Shown: positions 18,479 to 26,938 of the stretch, piece by piece
Numbering within the stretch: the stretch's first letter is position 1
Layout: each line of letters begins with the position of its first letter
Source: Brevibacillus brevis
GTDB taxonomy: Bacteria > Bacillota > Bacilli > Brevibacillales > Brevibacillaceae
Assembly: GCF_001039275.2 (NCBI RefSeq)
Contig: NZ_CP030117.1
Span: forward strand, 86,001-150,000
Reading direction: 5' to 3'
Length of the DNA stretch: 64,000 bases
Notes under the pieces: model-generated
What the model was told of the DNA's origin: nothing
Databases searched by the model: none
What the model saw: only the letters and a program-made list of their open reading frames with translations
Made by a program: the position numbers and the translations under genes

Positions 18479-18658
18479 ATGGGTCGCAAACGAGGACTGA
18501 TGTCAGAGCAGTTTAAGATGGAACTGGCCAAAGAGCTTGGGTTTTACGATACGGTAAAAGCCGAGGGTTGGGGAGGCATCACGACACGGGACGCGGGTAA
18601 CATGGTCAAGCGCGCTGTTCAGCTTGCTGAGGAAGCATTAGCCGCTAAGCGATTGTAG
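18479..18658 (+). CDS. sspF: Small acid-soluble spore protein, SspF type
   Basis: This alpha/beta-type SASP coats and protects spore DNA. The 59-residue product contains [18 protein letters not shown] and the family signature [14 protein letters not shown], with the GPR protease site region between them. The ATG at 18479 follows AAGGAGGG; an ORF extension upstream to 18440 is not used. Position after veg matches B. subtilis sspF. Confidence 0.93.
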   Translation: MGRKRGLMSEQFKMELAKELGFYDTVKAEGWGGITTRDAGNMVKRAVQLAEEALAAKRL

Positions 18659-18711
18659 CGTTTGGTTTGATCGTACAGGCGTTTCTCACCATATAAACAC
18701 TCGTTGACAAG

Positions 18712-18736
18712 GCCGGGGCATCCCCGGCTTTTTTCT
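18712..18736 (+). terminator. Terminator after sspF
   Basis: GCCGGGG-cat-CCCCGGC followed by six T residues. Confidence 0.9.
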
Positions 18737-18873
18737 ATAAAGAGAGCTGAATTTTCGAAATACCCATAATGATCTCGATCCTATTCTTTTTAATTGATCA
18801 AGTGGCATGGGTGAGTTTGCCTATGCTACAATAAGAGACTAGGAAATTTAGAAAGTAGGCAGAGGTGAACTAC

Positions 18874-19752
18874 GTGCGTATCTCGGTCAAAGCTCCGGCC
18901 AAAATTAATTTGACTCTTGACGTGCTTGCCAAACGGCCGGACGGTTATCACGAAGTAGAAATGGTGATGACAACCGTAGACTTGGCAGATCGTGTGGACA
19001 TGACTCTACGCGAAGATGGTGAGATTACGCTGGACTGTTCTGCCAGCTTCGTACCGGATGATATCCGTAACCACGCATATAAAGCGGCAACGCTCATGAA
19101 AGAAAAATTTCAAGTACGCCAGGGCGTACACTTGTATATCGATAAGCAAATTCCGGTTGCGGCTGGATTGGCAGGTGGCAGCAGTGATGCAGCGGCAACA
19201 CTACGCGGCTTGAACCAATTGTGGAATCTCGGGTTGACCAGAGATGAGCTGGCTAAAATCGGCGCGGAGATTGGCTCTGATGTGCCATTTTGCGTTTATG
19301 GAGGAACAGCACTGGCGACGGGGCGTGGCGAACAGATTGCGCATCTGGGAGCTCCTGCACCGTGCTGGGTCATTCTAGCCAAGCCGCCTATCGGAGTATC
19401 TACCCCGGATGTATACGGAAACCTGCGTGTGGCTCAGATCGATAATCATCCCGATACCAAACAAATGCTGCAAGCCATCGCTACCCAAGACTTTTCACTC
19501 ATGTGCCAATCTCTTGGGAATGTGCTGGAGAACGTCACGCTCTCGCTCCATCCACAAGTAAAACAGATCAAGGATCTCATGATTGCTTCGGGGGCAGATG
19601 GTGTCCTGATGTCTGGCAGCGGCCCTACTGTGTTTGCTCTTGTGCAAAAGGAAGCGAAGGTACATCGGATTTACAATGCGTTGCGAGGTTTTGTCAAAGA
19701 TGTGTTTGTTGTCCGAATGTTAGGCGCTCAAGATGGGGAAATACTTGCATAA
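18874..19752 (+). CDS. ispE: 4-diphosphocytidyl-2-C-methyl-D-erythritol kinase
   Basis: IspE phosphorylates CDP-ME in the non-mevalonate isoprenoid pathway. The GHMP-kinase signature [20 protein letters not shown] (about 91-110), the N-terminal [12 protein letters not shown] and the C-terminal [11 protein letters not shown] are clear. Start GTG at 18874 ([12 protein letters not shown], like B. subtilis) has AGAGGTGA 5 bp upstream; the upstream GTG at 18865 lies inside that ribosome site. A TGCTACAAT extended -10 is at 18825-18833. Confidence 0.96.
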   Translation: MRISVKAPAKINLTLDVLAKRPDGYHEVEMVMTTVDLADRVDMTLREDGEITLDCSASFVPDDIRNHAYKAATLMKEKFQVRQGVHLYIDKQIPVAAGLAGGSSDAAATLRGLNQLWNLGLTRDELAKIGAEIGSDVPFCVYGGTALATGRGEQIAHLGAPAPCWVILAKPPIGVSTPDVYGNLRVAQIDNHPDTKQMLQAIATQDFSLMCQSLGNVLENVTLSLHPQVKQIKDLMIASGADGVLMSGSGPTVFALVQKEAKVHRIYNALRGFVKDVFVVRMLGAQDGEILA

Positions 19753-19807
19753 ACCCGTATGGAAATGATACATTAACAGCATAATATTCGGTTTTGGAGG
19801 AAGAGCC

Positions 19808-20641
19808 ATGAAGAAATTGCGCAGAAGTGCACGTCTGGTTGACATGACGCAGCACTTGCTCGCCCATCCCCATACGCTGACTCCTCTCACTCTGTTCGCG
19901 GAACAATACGGCGCAGCGAAATCATCCATCAGTGAAGACTTGTCTATCATCAAAGAGGCTTTTGAAGTCCAAGGGGTAGGCTTGTTGAAAACGGTGGCGG
20001 GAGCGGCAGGCGGAGTGAAGTATATTCCACAGGTCAAAACGGAAGAGGCCCTTCACTTCATGCGCGAACTGATCGGTCAACTCGCTAATCCAGAGAGACT
20101 TTTGCCAGGTGGATACTTGTACATGTCCGACATTCTCGGAAATCCACAAACGATGGCGAAGATCGGAAAGCTCTTTGCAACCGCTTATGCGGATAAAAAT
20201 GTGGATGTCGTCATGACGGTGGAAACAAAGGGGATTCCACTTGCGTATGCGACGGCTATGTTTTTGAATGTGCCTGTTGTGATTGTGCGCCGTGACAACA
20301 AGGTGACGGAAGGTTCAGTAGTGAGCATTAACTATGTATCGGGTTCCAGTAAACGAATTCAAACCATGTCACTCGCTCGCCGCGGTTTGGCCGAGCAGTC
20401 TCGTGTCCTCATTGTGGACGACTTTATGAAAGCTGGCGGGACATTGCGGGGCATGATTGATCTGTTGCAGGAATTCCGTGCAACCGTAGTAGGATGCGGC
20501 GTACTGGTAGAAACGACGGCGGATGTTTCTGAGCGTTTGGTAGATGAGTATGTATCGCTTGCAAAACTTCAGGATGTAGACTTCAAGGGCAAGCAAATTG
20601 AAATAGAGCTGGGCAGTTTTTTTGAAAATAGAGGGGAGTAG
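19808..20641 (+). CDS. purR: Purine repressor PurR
   Basis: Firmicute PurR represses purine synthesis genes and is released by PRPP. The N-terminal 75 residues form the winged-helix domain (KLRRSARLVDMTQHLL onward); the rest is a phosphoribosyltransferase-like effector domain with the PRPP motif VLIVDDFMKAGGT (about 199-211). Length 277 fits. GGAGGAAGAG precedes the ATG. It overlaps functionally with prs and hpt in this window. Confidence 0.96.
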   Translation: MKKLRRSARLVDMTQHLLAHPHTLTPLTLFAEQYGAAKSSISEDLSIIKEAFEVQGVGLLKTVAGAAGGVKYIPQVKTEEALHFMRELIGQLANPERLLPGGYLYMSDILGNPQTMAKIGKLFATAYADKNVDVVMTVETKGIPLAYATAMFLNVPVVIVRRDNKVTEGSVVSINYVSGSSKRIQTMSLARRGLAEQSRVLIVDDFMKAGGTLRGMIDLLQEFRATVVGCGVLVETTADVSERLVDEYVSLAKLQDVDFKGKQIEIELGSFFENRGE

Positions 20642-20647
20642 ATAAGT

Positions 20648-21028
20648 ATGGCAATCTCTTTTGTTTCAACTGACAAGGCTCCTGCCGCTATTGGTCCTTA
20701 CAGCCAAGCTGCGAAGGTAGGTCCATTTCTTTTTGCATCGGGTCAAATTCCGCTGCGTGCAGACGGCACTTTGGTAGAAGGTGACGTCGTGGAGCAAACC
20801 CATCAGGTTTTTTCCAACATTCAAGCGGTACTGGCAGAAGCCGGTGGCAACCTGACGAACGTAGTGAAGGCGACTGTATTCATCAAGGATATGAATGATT
20901 TTGGTCAACTGAACGAAGTGTACGGCCAATATTTTGGCGATCACAAGCCAGCTCGTTCCACTGTAGAAGTGGCACGTCTGCCGCGTGATGTAAAAGTCGA
21001 AATCGAAATCGTAGCTTATATCGAATAG
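20648..21028 (+). CDS. ridA: RidA/YjgF enamine-imine deaminase (YabJ)
   Basis: RidA hydrolyses reactive enamine/imine intermediates such as 2-aminoacrylate. The 126-residue trimeric family protein shows [18 protein letters not shown], the signature [12 protein letters not shown], and the catalytic arginine in [12 protein letters not shown]. In B. subtilis yabJ is needed with purR for full purine regulation; here it lies 6 bp after purR. Confidence 0.96.
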   Translation: MAISFVSTDKAPAAIGPYSQAAKVGPFLFASGQIPLRADGTLVEGDVVEQTHQVFSNIQAVLAEAGGNLTNVVKATVFIKDMNDFGQLNEVYGQYFGDHKPARSTVEVARLPRDVKVEIEIVAYIE

Positions 21029-21037
21029 AAAAAAATG

Positions 21038-21076
21038 GAAAACAGCCTGATGCCACGCGCATTGGGCTGTTTTTTG
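21038..21076 (+). terminator. Terminator after ridA
   Basis: AACAGCC (21041-21047) pairs with GGGCTGTT (21064-21071), followed by T residues. Confidence 0.85.
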
Positions 21077-21150
21077 TACTTGCGGAAAATGTTTCCAAAA
21101 AATGACATATAAACATATTTATATATTTTTTCAAAAATTGCATAATGATA

Positions 21151-21180
21151 AGCAGGAATATTTACCCAGCGGGTGGAAAT
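21151..21180 (+). promoter_or_regulatory. Sigma-H-type promoter of spoVG
   Basis: AGCAGGAATA (21151-21160) and GGAAAT (21175-21180) closely resemble the B. subtilis spoVG sigma-H promoter (GCAGGATTT and GGAATTG) with one extra spacer base. The region before it is AT-rich, as at the known promoter. Confidence 0.6.
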
Positions 21181-21219
21181 AATCCTAAACGCGTTACATA
21201 GATAAAGGGAGTGAACTAG

Positions 21220-21507
21220 ATGGAAGTAACAGACGTAAGACTTCGCCGAGTGAATACGGATGGTAGGATGAAAGCGATTGCATCCATTACAATCGACCAT
21301 GAATTTGTGGTTCATGATATCCGTGTCATTGACGGAAACAACGGTATGTTTGTAGCTATGCCGAGCAAGCGTACACCAGATGGAGAATTCCGTGATATTG
21401 CACATCCGATTTCTTCAACTACCCGTGAAAAAATTCAGGCAGCAGTACTCACAGAATACGACCGCGTAGGTCAAGAGGAAGAAAGCACTATCGAAGCTGG
21501 TGCTTAA
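21220..21507 (+). CDS. spoVG: Septation/regulatory RNA-binding protein SpoVG
   Basis: SpoVG affects asymmetric septation and, in other Firmicutes, binds nucleic acids to control virulence and metabolism. The 95-residue product is near canonical: [19 protein letters not shown], then [20 protein letters not shown] and [10 protein letters not shown]. Start ATG follows AAGGGAGTG. A sigma-H-like promoter lies 40 bp upstream. Confidence 0.97.
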   Translation: MEVTDVRLRRVNTDGRMKAIASITIDHEFVVHDIRVIDGNNGMFVAMPSKRTPDGEFRDIAHPISSTTREKIQAAVLTEYDRVGQEEESTIEAGA

Positions 21508-21514
21508 AAACACA

Positions 21515-21548
21515 CAAAGCACCCTGTCACTTGCGGCAGGGTGCTTCG
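21515..21548. terminator. Shared hairpin between spoVG and the minus-strand GTPase gene
   Basis: A 10-bp perfect stem AAGCACCCTG/CAGGGTGCTT (21517-21526, 21537-21546). The better T tail is on the minus strand. Confidence 0.75.
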
Positions 21549-21555
21549 GCGTCCG

Positions 21556-22572
21556 TTAACCATAACATTTTTTTAGATCGTTTAAAATAATTTCTCGGTC
21601 CATTCCTTCCCCGATGAAGACAGCTACCATTTTCGGTCCGAAATTTTCAAAAGGGAACAATAGCACCTGATTATCGGTATGCTGAAACGAGATCAGCTCG
21701 GGCTTTCCGTGGAATTGAACGTAGCCTTTTGCTCGATAGACGTTTTTAGGGAGATCGTATAGAAAGTCCTCGAATTTTTTCGCGTCTACGGGTCCGGTGA
21801 ATACATAGGAAAACGTTTCGATACTATTGTAGAGAGAGGGCTGGCTTGTTTTTAGGCCAAGGGATTGCTTGAGCCTGTCCATCGTGGACATTCGGCCGAT
21901 GCTTTTCTGTACGGCAATGGGGCGGTTTGGTTCGTTGTCTGGCGATCGCTCATGAACGGTGCGTTTGACAGACAAAAGCCGGGAGACTTCTATTTCAGCC
22001 TGAACAGTAGCGTGTATGGATGCAGTTGGATTGATTTCACTGAGCTTTTGACGAACCCGCTCAATGACATCAGGACTGGTCAAATCGGTTTTGTTCAAAA
22101 GAAGCAGGTCTGCGTAACGCACTTGGTTTCGAATCGTTTTGACCAGAGTGGAAGTCGAGGAGAATCGTGAGTTGAGATCCAGAAAGCGAGAGGCGTCGAC
22201 AACACTAATGGTCCCTTTTAACTCCAGTCGATCATACAGCTCTGGATGAGTAATCGTATCGATGACATCAAGTGGATCGGCTACGCCAGTAGTCTCGATG
22301 AGGATTCGGTCTGGCGCAATGGCGTTCATAATATCTTTCAAGCCCTCCGTTAGCTCGCCCTTGATCGAGCAGCATATGCAGCCATCGAGCATTTTTTTGA
22401 CAGGAAAGCCGAAGCCTTGCAATTGTTCCCCGTCAATATCTTCCTCCCCCATTTCATTCATCAAGACGACGACTTTCTGGTCTGTGATGCGCAAATGAGT
22501 CAGCCACTTTTGCAAAAGGGTGGTTTTTCCACTACCTAAATACCCAGTCAGCAAGTATACCTCCGCGCTCAT
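21556..22572 (-). CDS. COG0523/CobW-family GTPase, probable metal chaperone
   Basis: G3E-family GTPase with the P-loop TGYLGSGKTTLL (about 8-19), the metal-binding CxCC motif in DGCICCSIKGEL, switch ETTGVADP, and guanine motif NKTD; the C-terminal CobW domain starts near residue 245. Relatives deliver zinc (ZagA/ZNG1-type) or serve nitrile hydratase or cobalamin; zinc is the likeliest here, by the family rather than by context. No Zur box is seen upstream. It is inserted, reversed, between spoVG and glmU, which are adjacent in many relatives. Confidence 0.85.
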   Translation of the reverse strand: MSAEVYLLTGYLGSGKTTLLQKWLTHLRITDQKVVVLMNEMGEEDIDGEQLQGFGFPVKKMLDGCICCSIKGELTEGLKDIMNAIAPDRILIETTGVADPLDVIDTITHPELYDRLELKGTISVVDASRFLDLNSRFSSTSTLVKTIRNQVRYADLLLLNKTDLTSPDVIERVRQKLSEINPTASIHATVQAEIEVSRLLSVKRTVHERSPDNEPNRPIAVQKSIGRMSTMDRLKQSLGLKTSQPSLYNSIETFSYVFTGPVDAKKFEDFLYDLPKNVYRAKGYVQFHGKPELISFQHTDNQVLLFPFENFGPKMVAVFIGEGMDREIILNDLKKCYG

Positions 22573-22706
22573 CTTATCCTACCTCCTTCAAATAACCCCT
22601 TTCGCCCAACAATATATCACATTTCTGTCAGAAAATTAAATGTTGTCTGCCATGTGTCTAACTACTGGCAATGCAAGGAATCAGGGATAATCCTGTATCG
22701 ATTGTC

Positions 22707-22736
22707 TTGAAATTCACATATGAATTAGGATATAGT
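22707..22736 (+). promoter_or_regulatory. glmU promoter
   Basis: TTGAAA (22707-22712), 18 bp, TATAGT (22731-22736). Confidence 0.5.
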
Positions 22737-22767
22737 CATTGTGGAACTTCTACGATGGAGGGTTGAC

Positions 22768-24153
22768 ATGTCTAAGATCCATGCCGTGGTTCTGGCTGCT
22801 GGTCAGGGTACGCGGATGAAATCGAAGCTGTACAAAGTCCTGCACCCTGTGTGCGGAAAGCCTATGGTTCAGCATGTAGTCGATACGATGGCGTCCATGC
22901 AGGTTCAGGATATCGTTGTCGTCGTAGGTCATGGTGCTGACGCTGTCCGTGCCAAGCTAGGCGAGGACGTTACTTATGCACTGCAAGAAGAACAGTTGGG
23001 AACGGCACATGCCGTTTCGCAAGCAGCGCCGTTTTTACAGGATAAAGAAGGAACTACGTTTCTTTTATATGGAGACGTTCCCCTCTTGTCAGCGACTACG
23101 TTGTCGGCCTTGCTGACCTATCACGAGGAGCAGCAAGCGGCTGCAACTGTATTAACCGCCGTATTACCTGATGCAACAGGTTATGGGCGTATCGTGCGCA
23201 ATGAGGCGGGCGAAGTATTGCGAATCGTGGAACATAAGGACGCTACGGAAGCGGAACGGGCGATCAGAGAAATTAATACGGGCATATACTGCTATGACAA
23301 CCGAAAATTATGGAAAGCCTTGGCGGAAGTGAAAAATGACAACGCACAAGGCGAATACTATGTAACAGACGTTGTCGGTATTTTGCGTGATGCAGGTGAA
23401 AAGGTAGTTGCATACGAAGCGATTGATCCAGAGGAAACAATGGGTGTGAACGATCGTGTACAGCTATCGGAAGCAGAAGCCTACATGAAAAAACGTATTA
23501 TGACTGGTCACATGCGAAATGGTGTGACAATCATTGATCCAGCTTCTACGTACATCGAAGCTGATGTGAAGATTGAGGCAGATACCGTGATCCACCCAGG
23601 CTCTTTCCTGCGTGGACAAACAACCGTTGGAGCTGATTGTGTAATCGGCCCCCAAGCAGATCTGACGAATGTGGAAGTAGCGAGTGGCGTGACCATTTCT
23701 TACTCAGTGATGGTTGATTCAAGTGTGGAAAGCGATTCATCTGTAGGGCCATTTGCTTATGTTCGACCAGGATCGCAGATTGGAAGCAATGCCAAAATCG
23801 GTGATTTCGTGGAATTGAAAAATGCGAAAATTGGTGACGGTACGAAGGTTCCTCATCTCAGCTATGTAGGGGATGCGGAGATCGGAGACGGAGTCAATAT
23901 TGGCTGTGGAACGATTACCGTCAACTACGATGGCGCAGTGAAGCATAAAACAACAGTAAAAGATGGAGCATTCATCGGATGCAACAGTAATCTGGTTGCG
24001 CCTGTTACAGTTGGACAAAATGCTTATGTAGCTGCAGGATCGACTATTAATCAAGATGTGCCAGATAATGCGCTTGCGATCGCACGTGAGCGTCAAGTAA
24101 ATAAAATCGATTACGCGAACAAAATGCCTCGCAAGGGCAAAAAGCAATCATAA
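22768..24153 (+). CDS. glmU: Bifunctional GlcNAc-1-P uridyltransferase / GlcN-1-P acetyltransferase
   Basis: GlmU makes UDP-GlcNAc for peptidoglycan. The N-terminal nucleotidyltransferase has LAAGQGTRMKSKLYKVLHP (residues 9-27); the C-terminal left-handed beta helix (from about 250) carries hexapeptide repeats and the acetyl-CoA site. I use the ATG at 22768 (SKIHAVVLAAG), with GGAGGG upstream, rather than the GTG at 22741. Length 461 is normal. prs follows after 21 bp. Confidence 0.97.
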   Translation: MSKIHAVVLAAGQGTRMKSKLYKVLHPVCGKPMVQHVVDTMASMQVQDIVVVVGHGADAVRAKLGEDVTYALQEEQLGTAHAVSQAAPFLQDKEGTTFLLYGDVPLLSATTLSALLTYHEEQQAAATVLTAVLPDATGYGRIVRNEAGEVLRIVEHKDATEAERAIREINTGIYCYDNRKLWKALAEVKNDNAQGEYYVTDVVGILRDAGEKVVAYEAIDPEETMGVNDRVQLSEAEAYMKKRIMTGHMRNGVTIIDPASTYIEADVKIEADTVIHPGSFLRGQTTVGADCVIGPQADLTNVEVASGVTISYSVMVDSSVESDSSVGPFAYVRPGSQIGSNAKIGDFVELKNAKIGDGTKVPHLSYVGDAEIGDGVNIGCGTITVNYDGAVKHKTTVKDGAFIGCNSNLVAPVTVGQNAYVAAGSTINQDVPDNALAIARERQVNKIDYANKMPRKGKKQS

Positions 24154-24174
24154 CGGGAGGTTCTTGAGAAGATC

Positions 24175-25125
24175 ATGGCTAACTACCGCGACCCAAAACT
24201 GAAGGTATTTACGTGCAACGCAAACCCGGAACTGGCAAAAGAAATCGCCGAACACATCGGTGTACCACTCGGAAACGCACAAGTAGTGCGCTTTAGTGAT
24301 GGCGAATGCCAACTCAAACTCAATGAAAGCGTTCGCGGTTGTGACGTATTTGTCATTCAGCCAACATCTGCTCCCGTTAATGAGCATCTGATGGAGCTTT
24401 TGGTCATGGTCGATGCATTGAAACGCGCTTCGGCTAAGAGTATTAACGTAGTAATTCCTTACTACGGTTACGCTCGTCAAGATCGTAAAGCACGTGCACG
24501 TGATCCAATCACGGCCAAGCTGGTTGCAAACCTGATCGAGACTGCAGGTGCACAACGTGTGATTACGATGGATCTGCACGCAACACAAATCCAAGGCTTC
24601 TTCGATATTCCAGTGGATCATCTGTTGGGTGTGCCTATCTTGGGTAAACACTTCTCTGAAAAAGGTCTGAAAGATATCGTTGTCGTATCCCCAGACCACG
24701 GTGGAGTAACTCGTGCTCGTAAATTGGCAGAACGTCTGGAAGCGCCTATTGCCATTATTGACAAACGTCGCCCAGAACCAAACGTAGCCGAAGTAATGAA
24801 CATCGTAGGTAACATCGAAGGCAAAACAGCGATCATCATCGACGATATTATCGATACCGCTGGAACGATCACACTGGCTGCAAGTGCACTTGTAGAAGCA
24901 GGCGCACGTGAAGTATATGCATGCTGCACGCACCCTGTTCTGTCCGGTCCTGCTATCGAGCGTATTGCTAACTCGAAGATCAAGGAACTGATTGTGACCA
25001 ACTCGATCCCGCTGACCGAAGAACAAATTATCGATAAGATTACCGTTCTTTCCGTAGCGCCAATCATTGGTGAAGCAATCATTCGTGTTCACGAAGAGCT
25101 TTCCGTAAGCAAGTTGTTCGATTAA
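24175..25125 (+). CDS. prs: Ribose-phosphate pyrophosphokinase
   Basis: Prs makes PRPP for purine, pyrimidine, NAD, His and Trp synthesis. Seen are the FSDGE substrate motif, the flexible-loop [16 protein letters not shown], the catalytic HAxQIQGFF-like [11 protein letters not shown], and the PRPP loop [11 protein letters not shown]. Length 316 fits class I enzymes. It shares PRPP as a signal with purR, hpt and the nad genes in this window. A GGGAGG ribosome site precedes the ATG. Confidence 0.98.
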   Translation: MANYRDPKLKVFTCNANPELAKEIAEHIGVPLGNAQVVRFSDGECQLKLNESVRGCDVFVIQPTSAPVNEHLMELLVMVDALKRASAKSINVVIPYYGYARQDRKARARDPITAKLVANLIETAGAQRVITMDLHATQIQGFFDIPVDHLLGVPILGKHFSEKGLKDIVVVSPDHGGVTRARKLAERLEAPIAIIDKRRPEPNVAEVMNIVGNIEGKTAIIIDDIIDTAGTITLAASALVEAGAREVYACCTHPVLSGPAIERIANSKIKELIVTNSIPLTEEQIIDKITVLSVAPIIGEAIIRVHEELSVSKLFD

Positions 25126-25130
25126 TATAC

Positions 25131-25215
25131 AATCCCCTGATAGGGGATTGAACTAAACCTCCGATGGACAAGCTAGTGAGGAAACTTTTACTAGCAGTCC
25201 GAAGGAGGTTTTTTT
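25131..25215 (+). promoter_or_regulatory. Double hairpin between prs and ctc; second one hides the ctc ribosome site
   Basis: Hairpin A is AATCCCC-tgata-GGGGATT (25131-25149). Hairpin B has three stacked stems: AAACCTCC (25155-25162) with GGAGGTTT (25204-25211), GGAC (25166-25169) with GTCC (25197-25200), and GCTAGT (25172-25177) with ACTAGC (25190-25195). Seven T residues follow, making B a strong intrinsic terminator. Its right arm contains AAGGAGGT, the Shine-Dalgarno for the GTG at 25216, so folding would both end transcription and hide the ribosome site. Confidence 0.8.
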
Positions 25216-25824
25216 GTGGAACAATTACAGGCACAGTCTCGTGAAAAAAAGACAGGCAATGCTGTAAAGGTACTGCGCAATGAAGGTTGGGTTCCCGGTA
25301 TTATGTACGGCAGCGAAGTGGGCAATAAGCCGATTCAGGTCAAAGGAAGAGAGCTGGATGCGGCCCTGCGTCACCAGGCGACGAACAAGCCATTCCGGTT
25401 GAGTGTAGACGGTGACACGCACGATGTCATGGTTTATGAGCTGCAACGGCATCCTTTGCAGGGGAACATTTTGCATGCAGATTTTAAGAAGATCAATATG
25501 AATGAAAAAATACACACGTCCGTTCCTGTCCTCATGACAGGAGATCCGGAGTTGGGTGTGGCTACCCTTATCCGCCACAGTGTGGAAGTGACGTGCTTGC
25601 CAGGTAATATACCAGAGTCGTTCCTGGTAGATGTCGACGGGTTCAATATCGGCGATGTCGTTTTGGTAGCGGATCTGACGGTCCCACCAGGAGTGGAGCT
25701 GGGGCTTGATTCCACGGAAGTGCTGATCAGTGTCTTGCCGGTTAAGGCCAAGTCCGAAGAATCGATTGATGCGGAGCAAGAAGCAGAGGCGGTGGCCGAG
25801 AAAGCAGGAACCGCAAACGAATAA
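25216..25824 (+). CDS. ctc: Ribosomal protein L25 / general stress protein Ctc
   Basis: Ctc is the L25/TL5-type protein that binds 5S rRNA; in B. subtilis it is a sigma-B stress protein. The N-terminal 95 residues form the L25 domain (VKVLRNEGWVPGIMYG, then LQRHPLQGNILHADF), and the C-terminal beta domain extends to about 190 with an acidic tail EAEAVAEKAG. The GTG start is 6 bases after AAGGAGGT, within a terminator hairpin. Length 202 fits the two-domain form. Confidence 0.95.
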   Translation: MEQLQAQSREKKTGNAVKVLRNEGWVPGIMYGSEVGNKPIQVKGRELDAALRHQATNKPFRLSVDGDTHDVMVYELQRHPLQGNILHADFKKINMNEKIHTSVPVLMTGDPELGVATLIRHSVEVTCLPGNIPESFLVDVDGFNIGDVVLVADLTVPPGVELGLDSTEVLISVLPVKAKSEESIDAEQEAEAVAEKAGTANE

Positions 25825-25839
25825 AGTCATGGCATAAAA

Positions 25840-25878
25840 AAAGAAGGGCGAGGTGATTTCATCTCTGCCCTTTTCCTT
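25840..25878 (+). terminator. Terminator after ctc
   Basis: AAGGGC (25844-25849) pairs with GCCCTT (25867-25872) plus inner pairs; T-rich tail. Confidence 0.8.
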
Positions 25879-25930
25879 TTGTTCACGTAACCATTCGAGT
25901 ACAATGGGGAGAGAGTAGGAGGGAATAAGC

Positions 25931-26500
25931 GTGAAAGTCATAATAGGATTGGGTAATCCAGGCAAAAAATATGAAGACACCAGACATAATGCTGGCTTTA
26001 TGGCCATAGATAAGATTAGCGACAAATGGGGAATTCCTGTTACGCAAAACAAATTTCGTGCACTCGTGGGCGAAGGCCGAATCGAAGGCGAGAAGGTACT
26101 GCTGGTGAAGCCGCAGACGTACATGAATCTCTCCGGTGAATCGGTAGCGGAAGTCCTCAAGTTTTACAAGCTGATTCCGGACGATCTCGTCGTCATCTAC
26201 GATGATCTTGATTTGCCGACTGGACATCTTCGTCTGCGAGAAAAAGGCAGCGCTGGTGGGCACAACGGCATCAAGTCGATGATTCAGCATTTGGGCACAC
26301 AGGAGTTTAAACGAATCAAGGTCGGAATCAGTCGTCCTGAACCAGGGCGTAGCGTCAGCGACTATGTTTTGAATACGTTTCCAGTGGCGGAAAGACCCGA
26401 CATTCAAGAAGCAGTGAGCTTGGCTGCTGATGCATGCGCCATGTGGACAAGAGAGTCGTTTTTAAAGGTCATGAACCATTACAACAGCTTGAAGAAGTAG
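25931..26500 (+). CDS. pth: Peptidyl-tRNA hydrolase (SpoVC)
   Basis: Pth recycles peptidyl-tRNA released by stalled ribosomes. Conserved GLGNPGKKYEDTRHNAGF (residues 6-23, catalytic His20), KPQTYMNLSGE, and YDDLDLPTGHLRLREKGSAG are present. Length 189 fits. Start GTG follows GGAGGGAATAAG. Order ctc-pth-fin-mfd matches B. subtilis. Confidence 0.97.
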   Translation: MKVIIGLGNPGKKYEDTRHNAGFMAIDKISDKWGIPVTQNKFRALVGEGRIEGEKVLLVKPQTYMNLSGESVAEVLKFYKLIPDDLVVIYDDLDLPTGHLRLREKGSAGGHNGIKSMIQHLGTQEFKRIKVGISRPEPGRSVSDYVLNTFPVAERPDIQEAVSLAADACAMWTRESFLKVMNHYNSLKK

Positions 26501-26529
26501 TATGATTTCCCACCCAATCGTCCATACTA
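26500..26529 (+). promoter_or_regulatory. Sigma-F/G-type promoter of fin
   Basis: GTATG (26500-26504), 18 bp, CATACTA (26523-26529). The -10 is a perfect sigma-G element; the -35 fits sigma-F/G. It starts at the last base of the pth stop codon. Confidence 0.7.
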
Positions 26530-26561
26530 ACCGATAGGAACAGTATGGGGGTGGTATGTGC

Positions 26562-26792
26562 ATGAGCATACGCTATACATGTCGTTGCTGCGGCATGAAG
26601 ATTGCAGAATTTGACGAATCGCAAGTAACAGAAGCGCAGCTCGGGTTTGATTCCTTGACCCCGGAGGAACGTGCTCTTATAATATCGAGAGAACAAAGTG
26701 GAGATACGGTCGTCAGCATCACGTGCGACTATTGCCGTGAAGCGCTGATTCAGCATCCAGAGCTTTCACTAGTCGGAAACCCACTTCAATAA
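26562..26792 (+). CDS. fin: Anti-sigma-F factor Fin
   Basis: Fin (YabK) binds RNA polymerase-associated sigma-F late in forespore development and helps the switch to sigma-G. The 76-residue product has CRCCGMKIAEFD near the N-terminus and CDYC, the two zinc CxxC pairs of the family, plus LTPEERALII. The ATG at 26562 is 7 bases after GGGGGTGG; the ATG at 26556 is too close. A sigma-F/G promoter lies upstream. Confidence 0.92.
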   Translation: MSIRYTCRCCGMKIAEFDESQVTEAQLGFDSLTPEERALIISREQSGDTVVSITCDYCREALIQHPELSLVGNPLQ

Positions 26793-26823
26793 GTGGATAC
26801 GCATTAGGAAGGCTTGCACTGAC

Positions 26824-26857
26824 AAGGCCTTAGCTTGGGGAGCTAAGGCTTCTTTTC
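26824..26857 (+). terminator. Terminator after fin
   Basis: GCCTTAGCT-tgggg-AGCTAAGGC followed by a T-rich stretch. Confidence 0.85.
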
Positions 26858-26938
26858 GCATGGCTGACCTACGGTTGTTGTGAACGTAAGCGAGGCTCTG
26901 ATTTTAGTTGACAGAAGAATTAGAGAGGGGATTAGTGA

